From: Poecilobothrus nobilitatus
Taxonomy: Eukaryota; Arthropoda; Insecta; Diptera; Dolichopodidae
Assembly: GCA_947095535.1 (NCBI GenBank)
Contig: OX352772.1
Span: 52,223,445-52,287,444 of the forward strand
Reading direction: 5' to 3'
DNA length: 64,000 bases
The notes beneath the pieces were generated by a model. That model made no database searches. It was not told the origin of the DNA and saw only the letters and a list, made by a program, of their open reading frames with translations. The number at the start of each line of letters is the position of its first letter. Position 1 is the first letter of the stretch. The position numbers and the translations under genes were made by a program. Below are positions 31,285-44,654 of this stretch, in pieces.

Positions 31285-33477
31285 CGTCTCTTGAGTTTTC
31301 TCTTGAAAAGTGTAAAGAAACATGTACATATTGAATCTTCCTTATGGAAATAGAGACAAAAGTGAATAATTATGTTTAAATCACAAAATTTTAATTATAA
31401 CATACATGATAGGTATTAAAGATTCCATTTAAAATACTAAATTATATTTTTTTCATATATGTATGTATCTATATACATATTTTTTACTTTATAATTAAAC
31501 AAATTTCAAAATATAAAGAAACTGGGGGCCCCTGTTAATATGTAGTCAAATTCTATGTTGAATCCCAATTCATATAATAGACAGTTGCAGTTTAGAAAAA
31601 TAGAATTTATGGAAAAAATACAATCCGCAAAAATCAGAAAGCATAACCAAATTCGTCAAAACACTAACTGAAATTATTTTTAAAATAACGCCAAAACAGA
31701 ATTAAATTGTATAAAGAGCCTGTACTTGTTGTACGTATATTTAGAATACTTTGTATTGTGAGATAGGAATATTATGTCTATTTATTTATCGAGTTCGAAA
31801 TAAATGTTTTAAAGGTACGTGGGGAAAACAGAATAGGTATCCGTAAAACATTCGTAAAATGCATAAACAAAGTTTGGAGCAAAATTCAGTTAATTTTTTT
31901 TATAGACCACGTTGTCTGTAACAATATTGCCGTTGTTCGTTTTACCTTGCCCTAATGTAAAAAATTTAAAATCTCAAAAGACCGTATATTTGGCGTACAA
32001 TCCTGATTAAGATTGTACGTGGTACAGAGGGCGAGAAGATCGTACAAATATTACCACAATTGTACAAACGGTAACCCTGCATAAAATTGACATACAAAAT
32101 ATTTAAAAAATAAAAAATTATTCAAATATAATTTTGGTTGTAAGAGCTGCTGTATACTAAAATTTAAATACTTCATGAGAAGAAATTGAATTCAAAAAAG
32201 AATACAATTAGAAAAGTTTTCTATAATCGCTTCAAATAATATACAAACATTCACACATAAATGCAACAATTTAATAGAAAAGTACAAAACCAAAACAATT
32301 ATATATTTGAATTTTAAAGAAACTCTGCCCGCTGGTCATACATAAGTAAATACTTAGATACATATTGATTATTAATATCAGATCAATATCATTCATGATT
32401 CATCATTATTTAAAATTTCAATACATATTTTGATAAATGATGATTTCTATCAATTTTTAAATTTTTTTCTTTATACATGCATAAGTTAAAGTACATACTA
32501 ATATTTCTTACATATAGCGAAAGAATAGTTGAGCCGTTGAGGTTGAGTCGACTCGAGAGGGAAAAAACAATACACAATTTTAATGAGAGTAACTGAGAAT
32601 GTCTCTTATAATTTTGTGTTTTTTTTTGTTATTCTGTTGTGTACGTTTTGTTACTACATCGAGTATCGACTATCGTAGGTACCACTAATGTAATGTAAAT
32701 ATGAAATGTGTTGTTTTTTATGTTTTATTATTAATATTTCGTATAGGTAGGTTTTATAGTAGAAAAATCGTAAAAAATATGTAGTTACTGATGTTCAAAG
32801 CTTGAAACGGAATTCATAATACGTAGTGTGTGGCTGAAAACTACTAGATTATAATTATAGATGTAAAAAAGAAACATACATATGTATGATGTTCAACCTT
32901 ACAAAAAATTCATAACTGAATTATTTACTTTTCATGGGTTTATTGTTACAAACAAAACAATGACGTCAAAATTATAAGAATGACCTTGTAATAACAAAAA
33001 CTAAATTTTTAAAAATACTTATCTGTTTTTATTTGATTAAATAATTTCGACATACATATGTACATATGTACCTACTATGTAAGATGATAAATTCATTTAT
33101 TTGTGTACAAAATATCTGTTGAGTTCTTAGAAAAAGAAATTGAAATTATTTTATAAAAGAACTGAATTGTACCTATATGTACATAAGAAATTTGTTTTTG
33201 TAATTTACAAATTTCGTTAATTCACAGTAACAAAATAATAAATTCGTAATAAATAAACGCAATAAATTGAAATAAAAAAATTGAATCCTAAAATTTAATT
33301 TAATCATTATTATTATTTAATATATGTATATGTATGTACATACTATGTACATACATTAATATTTAGCTTCCCACCTTTGAGTCTATGAATAAAGTCAGAA
33401 AGTATTTATTAAAATTTAGATTGTTTAGAATTTAGACCATTCTTTAGAGCTGACTAGTTTAGAGAATAGAGAGCATA
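31285..33477. other. AT-rich spacer with the right copy of an inverted repeat
   Basis: No gene recognised. The segment at about 32745-32866 is the inverted partner of 25512-25635. Confidence 0.5.
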
Positions 33478-33849
33478 GGTTCGAATGCATAAAACTGATC
33501 CTCAATTTTTTTTTTCCAAGGGTAGATGGGTTCGAATGCATAAAACTGATCCTCAATTTTTTTTTTTTCTAAGGGTAGGTCTTGAAAGACACCAATGACA
33601 TCAACGCGCGAATTCTCTTTGGTAGTGTCGTAGTGTTAGACTGGTTAGACTTTAACCTGCTTTAACCAACTAAAAGTCACCTCCCTTTTAAACTAAAAAT
33701 TAGGTTAGAACCTATGGTACAATGTACTATTTGTTTTGGCGGAGGATAATTTAGAAGGTGTTGACGTTCTTTAAATTATTTTGAAGAACGATATGTTTTG
33801 TTTAGAAAAGTAAGTTTTAGGTTCAAGCTCAGTTTTATGCATTCGACCC
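33478..33849. repeat. Inverted-repeat element with duplicated left end
   Basis: TTCGAATGCATAAAACTGA occurs twice in tandem 50 bp apart (33480-33498 and 33531-33549), each followed by CCTCAATTTTTTTTT. Its inverse TCAGTTTTATGCATTCGA lies at 33829-33846. This resembles a ~320-370 bp non-autonomous element whose left terminus has been duplicated. No coding capacity; no target duplication established. Confidence 0.55.
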
Positions 33850-34029
33850 ATAATTTCTATCGACCATCCATTGAACACAATTGTGGTGTATGGACTATAC
33901 TTTAAATTAGAATTATTGTACATATATACATACATATATATATATGTATGTATATAGGCTCTTTTAAGAAAATAAACCAAAATATAGGCACTGAGAAAAT
34001 ACAAGAAAAATTTTCAATTGTTTAAATTT

Positions 34030-34140
34030 TTATCTTTAAATCGCAATCGCTATTTTAATCGCTATTTAACTTTTAATTTTTATCGCTATTTAACTCGCTA
34101 TTTAACTTATCTCGCTATTTAACTTTTAAATCGCTACTAA
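34030..34140 (+). repeat. Minisatellite of TCGCTATTTAAC units
   Basis: Five or more copies of TCGCTATTTAACTT or close variants in about 110 bp, with AAATCGCTA variants at both edges. Simple tandem repeat of unknown role. Confidence 0.8.
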
Positions 34141-34424
34141 CATTTTAATTTTATAAAAATTTGCGCAGTTGTCAGTGTTCTGTTCTGACATCAAAAAATT
34201 GTCCATTTCCATTTTTAATTCCTCATCTAGTCATAGGTATCTAATATCATACATACGTAGCTTAGCTACATATGTAAGTACATACGTATGTATATTAATC
34301 AGAAATTACCTAATACAAAAGGTTATTTTGATGCATCGCTTCATTCTTTCAGTTTAGTAAAATTTAACTTTTGTAATAAAAAAAATTTTTTCTAAAGTTA
34401 AATTTTAGCGTAATTTCAATTTTC

Positions 34425-34692
34425 TAACAGGTGCGTATGGCCACATACATAAAGAAATTCTTCCAGAAACCACATTTATTAATAAGATAGAGAAAATCTG
34501 AATAATTTGAGATCGGTCGAGCTTTTTAATGTGTCCCACCATTCTACAGTCTATGGCAAATTTGAGCCTATTTCGCGTATGTTAAGAGAGACTAACTCAA
34601 GGTCTGAGCTGTTCGATATTAGCGTTAACAAATTAACACTGAGAGCCAGACTTTACGCAAGCATGGTTAATTCTCGTAGTCTACATGATTAG
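34425..34692 (+). other. Unrecognised open stretch, possibly repeat-derived
   Basis: From about 34507 a 61-codon frame (RSVELFNVSHHSTVYGKFEP...) ends at a TAG near 34690. Its base composition is richer than its surroundings, and the residue mix looks protein-like rather than low-complexity. The frame has no ATG at its front, is preceded by stops, and I cannot assign it to a family. A decayed transposon ORF is the most likely source. Confidence 0.3.
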
Positions 34693-36000
34693 TCTGTCAT
34701 TTTTAATCTAACTTGCATTCTAGTTTCTTTGTTTTTTTTCTTGTTTCTTATTACCATTAACATCATTACTAACATTAATTAGTAGTTACTAACAGTGGTA
34801 ATGACCAATTAAATATCTCAGTATCATCATTTACTGACATATTATATATACTAATATCTGCTAATATACTAACATACTAACCCTTATAAATGATGACTTT
34901 TTCAGTTAATTGAGATAGTTTACTAAATGAACAACATAACTGATGCTTGGTTTAAGCAAATGTCTGATACAAAACAAAACAAAAAAAAGATATAGAACAT
35001 ATATATGTATGTAGGTTGATTTGATGCATATTATTACTTGATACATTTCATTACTTTATATAAAACGCGTGTTAAGAACGCAAGGTAAGAACTCGTACAG
35101 AATATATTTAATTAGAAACGATGTAAAATTTTTAAAAAATTTCATATCATAAAAAACATATATCTTATCATTATATAGAGTTTACATGTATGTACATAGA
35201 TTATTTATATGTAGTTTATTGCTATCAAAAGTATATATATGTGCATATGTAGTTTCTTATCATTATCATACTTGGCACTTGTGTTATCAAATTCACAAAT
35301 CCAAATATCCATTTTATATTTTAAATTTTTTTCAAATTGTGCTAAAAAAAATACAGTAAAGACAATCACTATTTAGAAAAATTACCGCAAATATGGTTTG
35401 ATTTTTAGATTTGCTAAAAATTACCTGTGTTTACCGATAACGTTTCTATTTATATGAAAATGATTTTTCTGATATTGTACAAAAATATTTTTAGAACAAA
35501 ATGTGTAAGTTTTAACTTTTCAATAATCAATACAGTTTTAACTTATTAGTGTAAGATCAATCAAAGTGAAATCTGGTGAAATGTTAAAACCAATCAGCTA
35601 AAAACGCCCATATAGTATATACAACTCATAAAAAAAATAAAAAAAAAGTAATTTATTGTTAAGAGGGCCATAAGAGTGGTAACAATATAGAACTAGTCTC
35701 TGATAGTGCGAATTGAATTGGTTTGCATGTGGTAAATGGTAATACACAATCTGATCTGACATGGCGCATAGAAAAGAACAAAAGTTAGTAGTACTAAAAC
35801 AAAAGTACTAAAATTCAACTATAGTAAAAACCGGTAAAAACAATCTATATCCCAATACTCGAAATCAAATGTTCAACAGTTTCATAATTGTCAAATTGAC
35901 AGTAATTGCCGGTAAAGGTTGGATTGGATTTTGGACAAATTACAATTTTGCAAAAATATTTTTATTACTTTTTTAAGAACCAGTTTACATATTATTAAAA
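34693..36000. other. Intergenic, upstream of Nup35
   Basis: AT-rich. No TATA box or other promoter element can be singled out; nothing else recognised. Confidence 0.5.
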
Positions 36001-37168
36001 ATGGAGCCAATGACATTAGGAAGTCCAAACAATAGTCCTGCTGCTGGAAATAATCCATATTTACCTTCATTTTTAATGGGTGATAATCCATGCAGCCCCA
36101 ATCCTAGAAATATTTCATCATATTCCCCTAAAAAGAGATCATTAAATTTTGGTACGTGTTGCAATATTTTATTCCTAAAAATATAAATAATACTAAAAAA
36201 ACTTAAATTTAATTTTCAGCACAATCACCACCTCCAACTGCAGTAACATCTCCACCACCAGAATTTAATCGGTCAAATTTAGGTCAAAAGTCTCTTTTTT
36301 CGCATAATACTAGTATTTCTGGACCACCAATTCAAGTATAGAAATTTTTATCACTTCTTTTTCAATTGTAGAAAATTTCAGTATTTTACTGTTTTTTTTT
36401 CAGGGGTTATTTGACTCACTTCATAATGAACAAAATCAAATACAAACTCCAACAACTCGAAATAACTACCAACCGAATCAATCTTATCAGTTCGCTTCTG
36501 CTAATCAATCTATATACAATGAATCATATTTAAGTTCAGGAAGTTTTAATGCTTCAAGGTTTGAAAAACTCCCTGTATGAAAACTAAAAATAAAATCTAA
36601 TTTATATCTTTTTTTAAAACAGAATTACATCACCAAATATATGTGAATACAAAAGTCCACAAACAAACTTTTTAAATCAATGTCCACCACCACAAAAATA
36701 TTCTGATTTTTGGGTAACTGTATATGGTTTTCCACAAAGTGCAACTGCTTTAATTTTAACACATTTTTCGCAATGTGGCAGTATAGTAGATAAAGTATTC
36801 CCAGCTCAAAATGGCAATTGGGTACATTTAAAATTTTCTTCATGTTTGGAAGCAGACAGAGCATTAAATTATAATGAAAAAATATTGGCAAATAATATTA
36901 TGATAGGAGTAACAAGATGTAAAGATTCTAATGTAATTGACAAAGAAAATGTTATCGATAATTATCAGTAAGTTGATTTCAATGTTTAGTAAATTGTACT
37001 TAAAAACTTAAAGTTCTTTATTTTTTAAGGGTTAAGGCAGTTCGTCCGCTTTCACAAGTTGCATATAATAGTGTACAAAATGAATCAGCTGTTATTACTA
37101 GTCCAAATGCTCCACAAAGAAGTACTGGTCTAGTTAATAAAGCAATGGATCTTCTGTTTGGATGGTAA
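36001..37168 (+). CDS. Nup35: Nucleoporin Nup35 (Nup53), five exons
   Basis: Exons 36001-36151, 36220-36335, 36404-36558, 36623-36967 and 37030-37168 join in frame (906 nt, 301 aa); introns are 62-68 bp, all GT-AG. The N-terminus is Pro/Asn/Ser-rich with short linear motifs (GPPIQGLFDSL). Exon 4 holds the Nup35-type RRM (DFWVTVYGFPQS..., GNWVHLKF, IMIGVTRC). The C-terminus ends in the family's amphipathic membrane-binding helix, NKAMDLLFGW then stop. Nup35 is a scaffold nucleoporin linking Nup93/Nup205 and Nup155 to the pore membrane; its RRM dimerises rather than binding RNA. Length is near the family norm. Start: first ATG in frame, matching the family N-terminus MEPM-type. The 3' end faces the GID8 gene 704 bp away. 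Confidence 0.96.
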
Positions 37169-37872
37169 TGAACTTGAGAAAAATGCTTCCTTAAAAAGAT
37201 CATGATATTTCATTACAGTGTGAAGAGAATTTATTTATTTTGTTCTTTAACATTTATATATAAAAAATAAATTTAATAATTTCTTTAATCAAGAATTTAG
37301 TTCAAATTTTATTGTAAATTTTCTTAAAACTTATTATGACTATATTTAATTAAAATTACTAATTTAACGATTTTCTAACGTAAGGCAAATAAAGCAAATT
37401 TATTAAAAAGAAATCATATTTTTTATTCTACACTTAAGATAAAAGACTTAATTTATATGTATAGTCACTGATGAAACAAAACTTGAAGTTTTAGTACTTT
37501 AACTTATTTAATTAGATGGGTTTAGGTTTAATTTCTAATAATTATTTATAGAAATATACAAATACGTATAGTAAATAGAATTCACGGGTACAAATTACAT
37601 AAATACAAAATAATTTTTAAAATTTTCAACGCTAGTTTATTAAATTCTCATCTTTATACATATACATACATCTTTTTTTTTTAAATTTTTTTTCATTTTA
37701 TCAAATATTTTAAAGATAAAAGTTTAATCAGTATTAATATTTAATTAAAATAATTTTTTTTTTAAAATAAGCAAACTACTTAAACAGAACATTATTAATT
37801 AAAACTTTAAATAATTTATAAGGATTTTAGTTTTTTTGTTTTTTTTTTTCTTATTTTAAAAACGAAAATTTT
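37169..37872. other. Intergenic between convergent Nup35 and GID8
   Basis: AT-rich; must hold both 3' UTRs. AATAAA-type signals occur (37266-37271 on the plus strand). No other feature seen. Confidence 0.5.
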
Positions 37873-38846
37873 TTATTTTGGTTCGATGTGAGCCGTTGCC
37901 AAATCTTTCATTTTCGGATAACTTATATCACAATTATCAAGTTTTCCTTGAGCCCATAAAATCATTTTTAAAAGATACATTAATTTTGGTGTTGATTCTT
38001 CTTGATGTTCAGCTTTAAGAATAGCAGCATTTAATTCGCTTGCAACCTAAAATAGAAAATAAATTAAAAAAAAAAATAATAACTACAGATCATTCTTAAA
38101 TCTTCTACCTTTTGTCTGTATGATTGTTCTAATAAATCAGCAAATGGACTACTTTGTGGTTTTTCAAAAGCTAAAAGCGCAATAGTTCTTTCTAATTCTG
38201 ATAATGCCTCTGGTATATTTTCTCCAGCTTCGGATAATTTTGTTTGCGCAAACGTTAATGCTTCTTCTACTTTACCAACTCTACCAATTTAAAAATATAT
38301 ATGTAGTTAATAATTTAAAAAAAAATTAAAAAAATTTACCTTATTAATTCAATTAATTGTAACTGTTGCAAATGAAAAAATAAATATCTGTCATTATCAA
38401 GTAACTCAGGATGTAACTGATTAACTAAATGCGTTGCTTCTTGTACACGTCCACTTTGAACAGCTAAATATTTCATTCAAAAAAAGTAATTAATAATTAA
38501 TTACATATAACTTAAATATTTTTTATATAATTTATTTTGAATACCTGAACGGATTAATATTCTATCATCTAAGGAACTCAGTTCAACTGATGGTTCCAAA
38601 CCAGCTTCTTGTTGAAATTTCTCTGCCGCTTCTTTAAAACCCTCTGACCAAAAAAAAAAGAAAAACAATAATATTTATGTAGGTTAAAATTTTTTTTTTT
38701 CATATAAAAGAATGAGGGTATTTACCTGTAACTAAATAATTCATTATTAGCTTGTTCATATCCGAATGTTTAAATGGAAATTCCTCTAAACGGTTTTTCC
38801 ATTCGTCTACCGAAATATTTTCATTTTTATCATTATTAAAACTCAT
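37873..38846 (-). CDS. Gid8: GID8/TWA1, subunit of the GID/CTLH E3 ubiquitin ligase, five exons
   Basis: Minus-strand exons 38846-38726, 38643-38545, 38463-38340, 38280-38109 and 38046-37873 join in frame (690 nt, 229 aa, one more than the human protein). The LisH region reads [21 protein letters not shown], followed by the CTLH domain ([19 protein letters not shown]..., [18 protein letters not shown]) and the CRA domain ([21 protein letters not shown]). The end [14 protein letters not shown] matches the conserved GID8 C-terminus. GID8 is a core scaffold that holds the RING subunits (MAEA, RMND5) and the RanBP9/10-type subunit. All four introns are short (62-81 bp). Annotation is essentially certain; regulation is not visible. 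Confidence 0.97.
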
Positions 38847-40710
38847 TGTGAAATCGTTCTCCAATTTTTCAAAAATTATAAAAATTATTTTCACAAAAGA
38901 ATGCGAATGAAGTTGACAAAACAAAAGTTAATAAATTTTTGTCTGGTGCTATGAAAATTGTTTTTACTTTTAATGACAGTTTATAAAAGTTTTTGTTGTG
39001 ATTTGTAACAAAAGATTTAAATTATATTTACTATGTTTACATGTAAAAATGAAATGACATTTATGATTTTGTTATAGATAAACAGCTGGAAATTGGTATA
39101 ACTTTAATTAAAATTTTATTCTTAAAATTGTTTTAAATTATATATTTTGTTATTAAAAAAATTAAAATATGTACATCAAAAAAATGTTAACAATTAAAAC
39201 ACTTTTCCTTTTTTTTTATAAATTAGTCAATTCTAAAAATCTATAATTTTTATGAAATATTATTGTTAGTTTACGGAATTTCAATAAATTTAATAAAGCA
39301 TATTCCACTTTTAGCAATCAGTTTATAAATTTAAATATATAAATAAATAAATAAATATTTCTATTTAATCTTTAGCAAATCACCTTTAAATTTTAACTAA
39401 CTTATATCGACAACATAACCACAATTTATATTAATTTTAGATTAAAGATTTTTATGTATATGTTTTTAAAATATTTTAGCATTTATTGTAAATAAATAAA
39501 TTAATTAAAATAATATGTTATAATATATAATTTATAGTATGTAAAGATTATTGTTGTAAATTTATTTTATTAATTATTATGTTGATATAAAAAGTTTTCC
39601 TTTTCAAATTTTAATTATTATTCATAAAATATTTTTGAATTTATTTTATACATTTAATTTAAACAACTGTTGTGATCTCTTGATTTTTTTTTTACCACCT
39701 ACCTAGATAGGGATCGCTAAATGTAATGCCGTTAATAAATTTTCTACTAACCTGAATATACCTGAAAATTACCTTTTACAAATTACAATAACATATTATG
39801 CACTTAATTTAAAATTTATGGTGAATTAGTTTCTCGAAAAAAACTTCACCTTTTAAAATGCAATATTTCTGCAGTTTTTCCTTTAAATCGTAGAATTCTG
39901 CACTCTTTTTAGACAAACATAAAAAATTTTATATATATTTTTTTAATGTTTCCTACACTGTATTGTTATTTGATTTTGTTTTTATTGATAAATATTTACA
40001 TTTTGTTGTCAACTGCCTAGCAATATTAATTATTTACCTATATTTTAATTTTTAGAAGAAAATGAATATTATATTCAAAACAAATAAAACACTCTTATAA
40101 CAAATAATATGCAAATAACAATTGAATAGTGAATGGTGATTGCCATTTTAATTTTTTTATTTTATTATGTTTGCTGATTGTTCAGGGCAAAAATTGTAAA
40201 TTGTCGAGATTGGAGAATTTCGGTGCAGAAAATTTTACATTTTAGAGGCAGAATTTTTTAGAAACGAACTCATTTTTGTTTTCAGTTCAAAATTTTTTTA
40301 AAAAACGAATGCAAAAAATTCTACCTTATCAAAAATGTGTAGAATGTAGTGTGTATAATAATTTACTGAGAATCGAATTCACCATTAATTTTCATTTGTT
40401 GCATGTAAAACGTTACCCTAAAATATTTATTGACATATTTGTTTTGTTTTGAAGTTTTTTTTTTTATTTTTTTTTTTTTTGTTATAAAACTTTTATTTTT
40501 GATTTTACAATTTTATTTTTTTACAAGTTAAAAGTTAAGTGACATACACAACTAGTTCTGATATGACATCTAAAGGAATCAGCTATTAACAAAGGGGCTG
40601 AAATACTTTCACCCCAAAAAAAAAAAAATAAGATAAATATTTTTTATTTTATTTTAGTAAAATAATAACTTTTATATTAAGAAATTAATTAATTTAAATT
40701 ATTTGTAAAT
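38847..40710. other. Divergent intergenic region between GID8 and the SLC35E1-like gene
   Basis: 1.86 kb, strongly AT-rich. It must carry both promoters, but no TATA box at a convincing distance or other element was identified. No open frame of interest. Confidence 0.5.
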
Positions 40711-43700
40711 ATGGCTGTAACAAAAAAAGACTCCGGAGGAGTTTTAGTTGTATTTTTCTTATGTATTTTGTGGTATATTGTGTCATCAAGTAATAATGTA
40801 GTTGGTAAAATGGTAAGTTTCTATTTTTAAACAAAAAATTAAAAAAATATAAATATATATATGCGTATATTATAACTGATAATATATAAATATTTTTAAA
40901 TATTTTAGGTTTTAAATAATTTTCCATTTCCAATGACAGTAACTATGGTTCAATTAGCAAGTATAACAATTTTTAGTGGACCATTTTTTAATTTATGGGG
41001 TATAAGAAAATATTCGGACATTCCATGGCCATATTATATGAAATTTATAATACCATTAGCTTTTGGTAAATTTTTAGCATCATTAACATCTCATATAAGT
41101 ATTTATAAAGTTCCTGTATCCTATGCTCACACAGGTAATAAGCAAAATAAATAAATTTCAAGTGTTTAAAAAGAACAAAAAAAAAAAAAAAAAAAAATGC
41201 CCACATGGCACTTTCAAATTCTTAGACAACTAATATAGTTAATTTGCATAGGTGAAGAATCTAATAATGATTCTTGATGATTTTATATTATTTATAAATT
41301 TTTTTTTAACAAAACAGAAAATTAATTTAAAAAAAAAAAAAGGAGTTGATTAGAAAATATCCACATATTTATTCTTTTAACTCAAAAAATAAAAATCAAT
41401 TAATAAAGATAGAATTAATAATTAATAGAAGTGGTACTTTAACCACTTTAAATATTTAAAAAAAAAAATTAATTTTAAGAAGTATGTAAATTTAAACGAT
41501 ATTAATTTTAAATTATTTAAACAACTGTTATATATTTATCATCAATTTAAATTTGATTCTTATTTAACTTTTTGTTGAATTTTCTTTTTATTTGTTTTTA
41601 TTTATTTTTATTTTATAGATACTTATAACTTGATATTGTTTGATTAATATTAACGTATTATAGGTATATTTATAAAATGATTGTTGTTAAAAAAAATGAT
41701 AAGTGATTTCAAATATAACAATAACTGCCAGAAGATTAAAGTTGAATTTAAATATGGAAATAAAATAATTTAATTAGATTTTAAAAAATAAATTAAAATT
41801 ATTTACTTAAATTTTTTTTTATTTCAAATTTTTTTTTTAGTAAAAGCAACAATGCCACTGTTCACAGTCATCTTAACCAGATTTCTCTTTAAAGAAAAAC
41901 AATCTTTATTAGTTTATCTTAGTTTAATACCAATTATATGTGGTGTAGGAATTGCAACAATGACAGAAATATCATTCGATTTAACTGGTTTAATAGCGGC
42001 ACTTATTTCAACAATGGGTTTCTCTTTACAAAATATTTATTCGAAAAAGGTAAAATTTAAATTTTTTTTTTATAGTAATAAAATAATAAAATCCTTTTTT
42101 TTTGTCAAAATATAGGTACTTAAAGACACAAGTATTCATCATCTTCGACTTCTCTATTTATTAGGACGTTTAGCATTATTTATATTTTTACCAATCTGGC
42201 TTTATTTTGATGCTTTCTCAATATTTCATCACCCTGTAATTGTAAGTGTATATAAAATAAAATAAAATATTAAATATATTAATTAATGTATTTATTTTTA
42301 GGTAAATCTTGATACAAAAACAATTTTACTTTTATGTACTGATGGTGTATTAAATTGGTTACAAAATATTATAGCATTTAGTGTTTTATCATTAGTAACT
42401 CCATTAACATATGCAGTTGCTAGTGCTTCAAAAAGAATATTTGTAATTGCATTATCATTATTTATATTAGGAAATCCAGTAACATGGATAAATATGTTTG
42501 GTATGACTTTAGCAATTTTAGGAGTACTATGCTATAATAGAGTAAGTTTTTTTTATTATACGGTTCTATTTACATACATAAAAGACATGCTTATTAATTA
42601 AAATTTTATAATAATTTTTTTTTTTTGTTAAAATTTAATTTTAAGCTTTCTAGCTTTGTTAACAATAATCTGGCAAAGAAATTGTTTTTATTTATATTTA
42701 CTAAAAGAATAAAATTAATATTTTTATATATGGCTTTATCTGACTCGATGTCGAAGAGAAATTAAGAAATCTTTAATTCCTACTTAGTTTATTCAATGTT
42801 CTATTAAATTGTTATTAGTTTGAAAAAAATGTTAAATTTTCTTAATATTTATTACCATAATTTTCATATTAATTGTCAGATAATTATTTGCAACATTTTT
42901 AAACTGATTTTATACAGTTTTTATTATTTAATTACATTTTTAATACTATTATTTTTTTCTTATATACTTTAATATAATTTTTTCTTATAACTTATAATAC
43001 TTTTATTTTTATTGTGTAAATTTTTATTTTTCGTGGACTCTGATTTTTTCATTTAATCATTTCAAAATGATTTTTTATTTTTTCATCATTTTTACAATAT
43101 AGATGAAAAACATTTTATTAATAAACCTATAACAGACAACATTTTTTGAATAAATCTTTATTTAAATCTTCAATTTAAAATTATAAATGCATGTTTATTA
43201 TAATAATGGTTACAGTATTTTACTTATATGTAATATGCATTACAATGTGTGGCTGAGAAAAAATTTTTGTGTTTAGATTTCTCTTTAAATTTTTTTTCTT
43301 AATTACATATAGGTTGTAATTTTCCTAATTGCTGCCTAATGGTTTTTTATTGCATGTTAATTAAAAATAAAAGAATTTTTTCCATCATTTTCAATAATCA
43401 GGTATGTGAATAATTCAGAAACAAAAAGAAAAGAAACAAAATAAAAAATATCTTTCTTTCTTATATAATAAAAAAAAAAAAAAAACTCTGTAAACTCGAA
43501 AAAAAAAAAAATAATAATTAAATGAAGTGTTAGTGAATGAAGTTATTAAATTTGTAGATGTATTAAGCAATAAGCTAAAAAATATGAAATCCTTGTTAAG
43601 AAAATTATTGTTTTTAATATAATTATTTTTCAACTAATTAATAAATAATAAAGCTATTTAAAGTGTTATTTTTCTTTTTATCTTAATTGTTAAATTATGT

Positions 43701-44654
43701 AAACTATTAAACAAATATTAAAATTAATAAAAACAAAATTTTTTTTGTTTAGCAGACCAAATAAAATCACGTCATGAGCTGATGAATTTGATAAGAATTT
43801 TTTTTTCAAATTTAGTTAATAGGAATAAAAAATTAATCAGAAATCGTAATAAAATAAAAAAAAAAAAAAAAATAGAAAAACTTAAAAATTCTTACTATTC
43901 AAAAATTTATTTGATTCAGGGATTTATTTTGATCTGTTTTCAAGTCAGGAAAAAATAATTTTTTTATTTAAGTAAAATAAAAAGAATTTTTTAAAGATTA
44001 ATATACCTAATAGAATTTTTTTGAAGGACTTTTAATAAGAACTTTTTAAAGACAAACAAATAATTTGAAAATTAGCAATAATGATGTTATACAGCAGCGT
44101 AATGTTATGCCGTTAGTCCACTTTGTTAAGGGTTTAATATTGTTTCTATTGCGATTCTTAACTGATCATTTTTTTTAAATATTAAGTTTTTTTGTTTAGC
44201 GATTTTATTGCGATTTGCATAATATCATTTCATTATAAATCGATTTAAAATTAAAATTTTTAATTTTAAATTTTAAATTTTAAATTTTTTTGTTTTTTTT
44301 TTTTTTTTATCTTTTAAGGCAAAATATATATCAAGATTTACTGAAGAAATTTTACCATATACCACAAATACACCATGGACAAAATATTCTTCATTACAGG
44401 ACAAAAATGAACAAATATATCATGATAAATTAAATCATAATCATATTAATGGAAAAATATCAAACGGTTATTATAGAAATAATGATATTAATAATTATCA
44501 AAATAATATGACAACAATAAATACATCAACAACAACAATAACACCCGCAACAACAACATTAATACCATCATCTACACAATATGCAACAAATAACAATATT
44601 TTATTAAATATAAATAATAATACAACACCCTCTAGTAAACTATTTTTCGCTTAG
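40711..44654 (+). CDS. SLC35E1-type nucleotide-sugar/triose-phosphate translocator family transporter, six exons
   Basis: Exons 40711-40812, 40909-41134, 41841-42049, 42116-42241, 42302-42541 and 44319-44654 join in frame (1,239 nt, 412 aa; human SLC35E1 is 410). Diagnostic blocks: NNVVGK at the end of exon 1, [19 protein letters not shown] across the exon 2/3 junction, [31 protein letters not shown], then [21 protein letters not shown] and [16 protein letters not shown] in exon 5. Hydrophobic segments are consistent with about ten membrane helices and a Golgi/endomembrane location; the substrate of SLC35E1 is not established. Intron 5 is long (1.78 kb). After the last helix the tail is Asn/Thr-rich ([10 protein letters not shown]) and low in complexity, unlike the conserved core. 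Confidence 0.94.
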
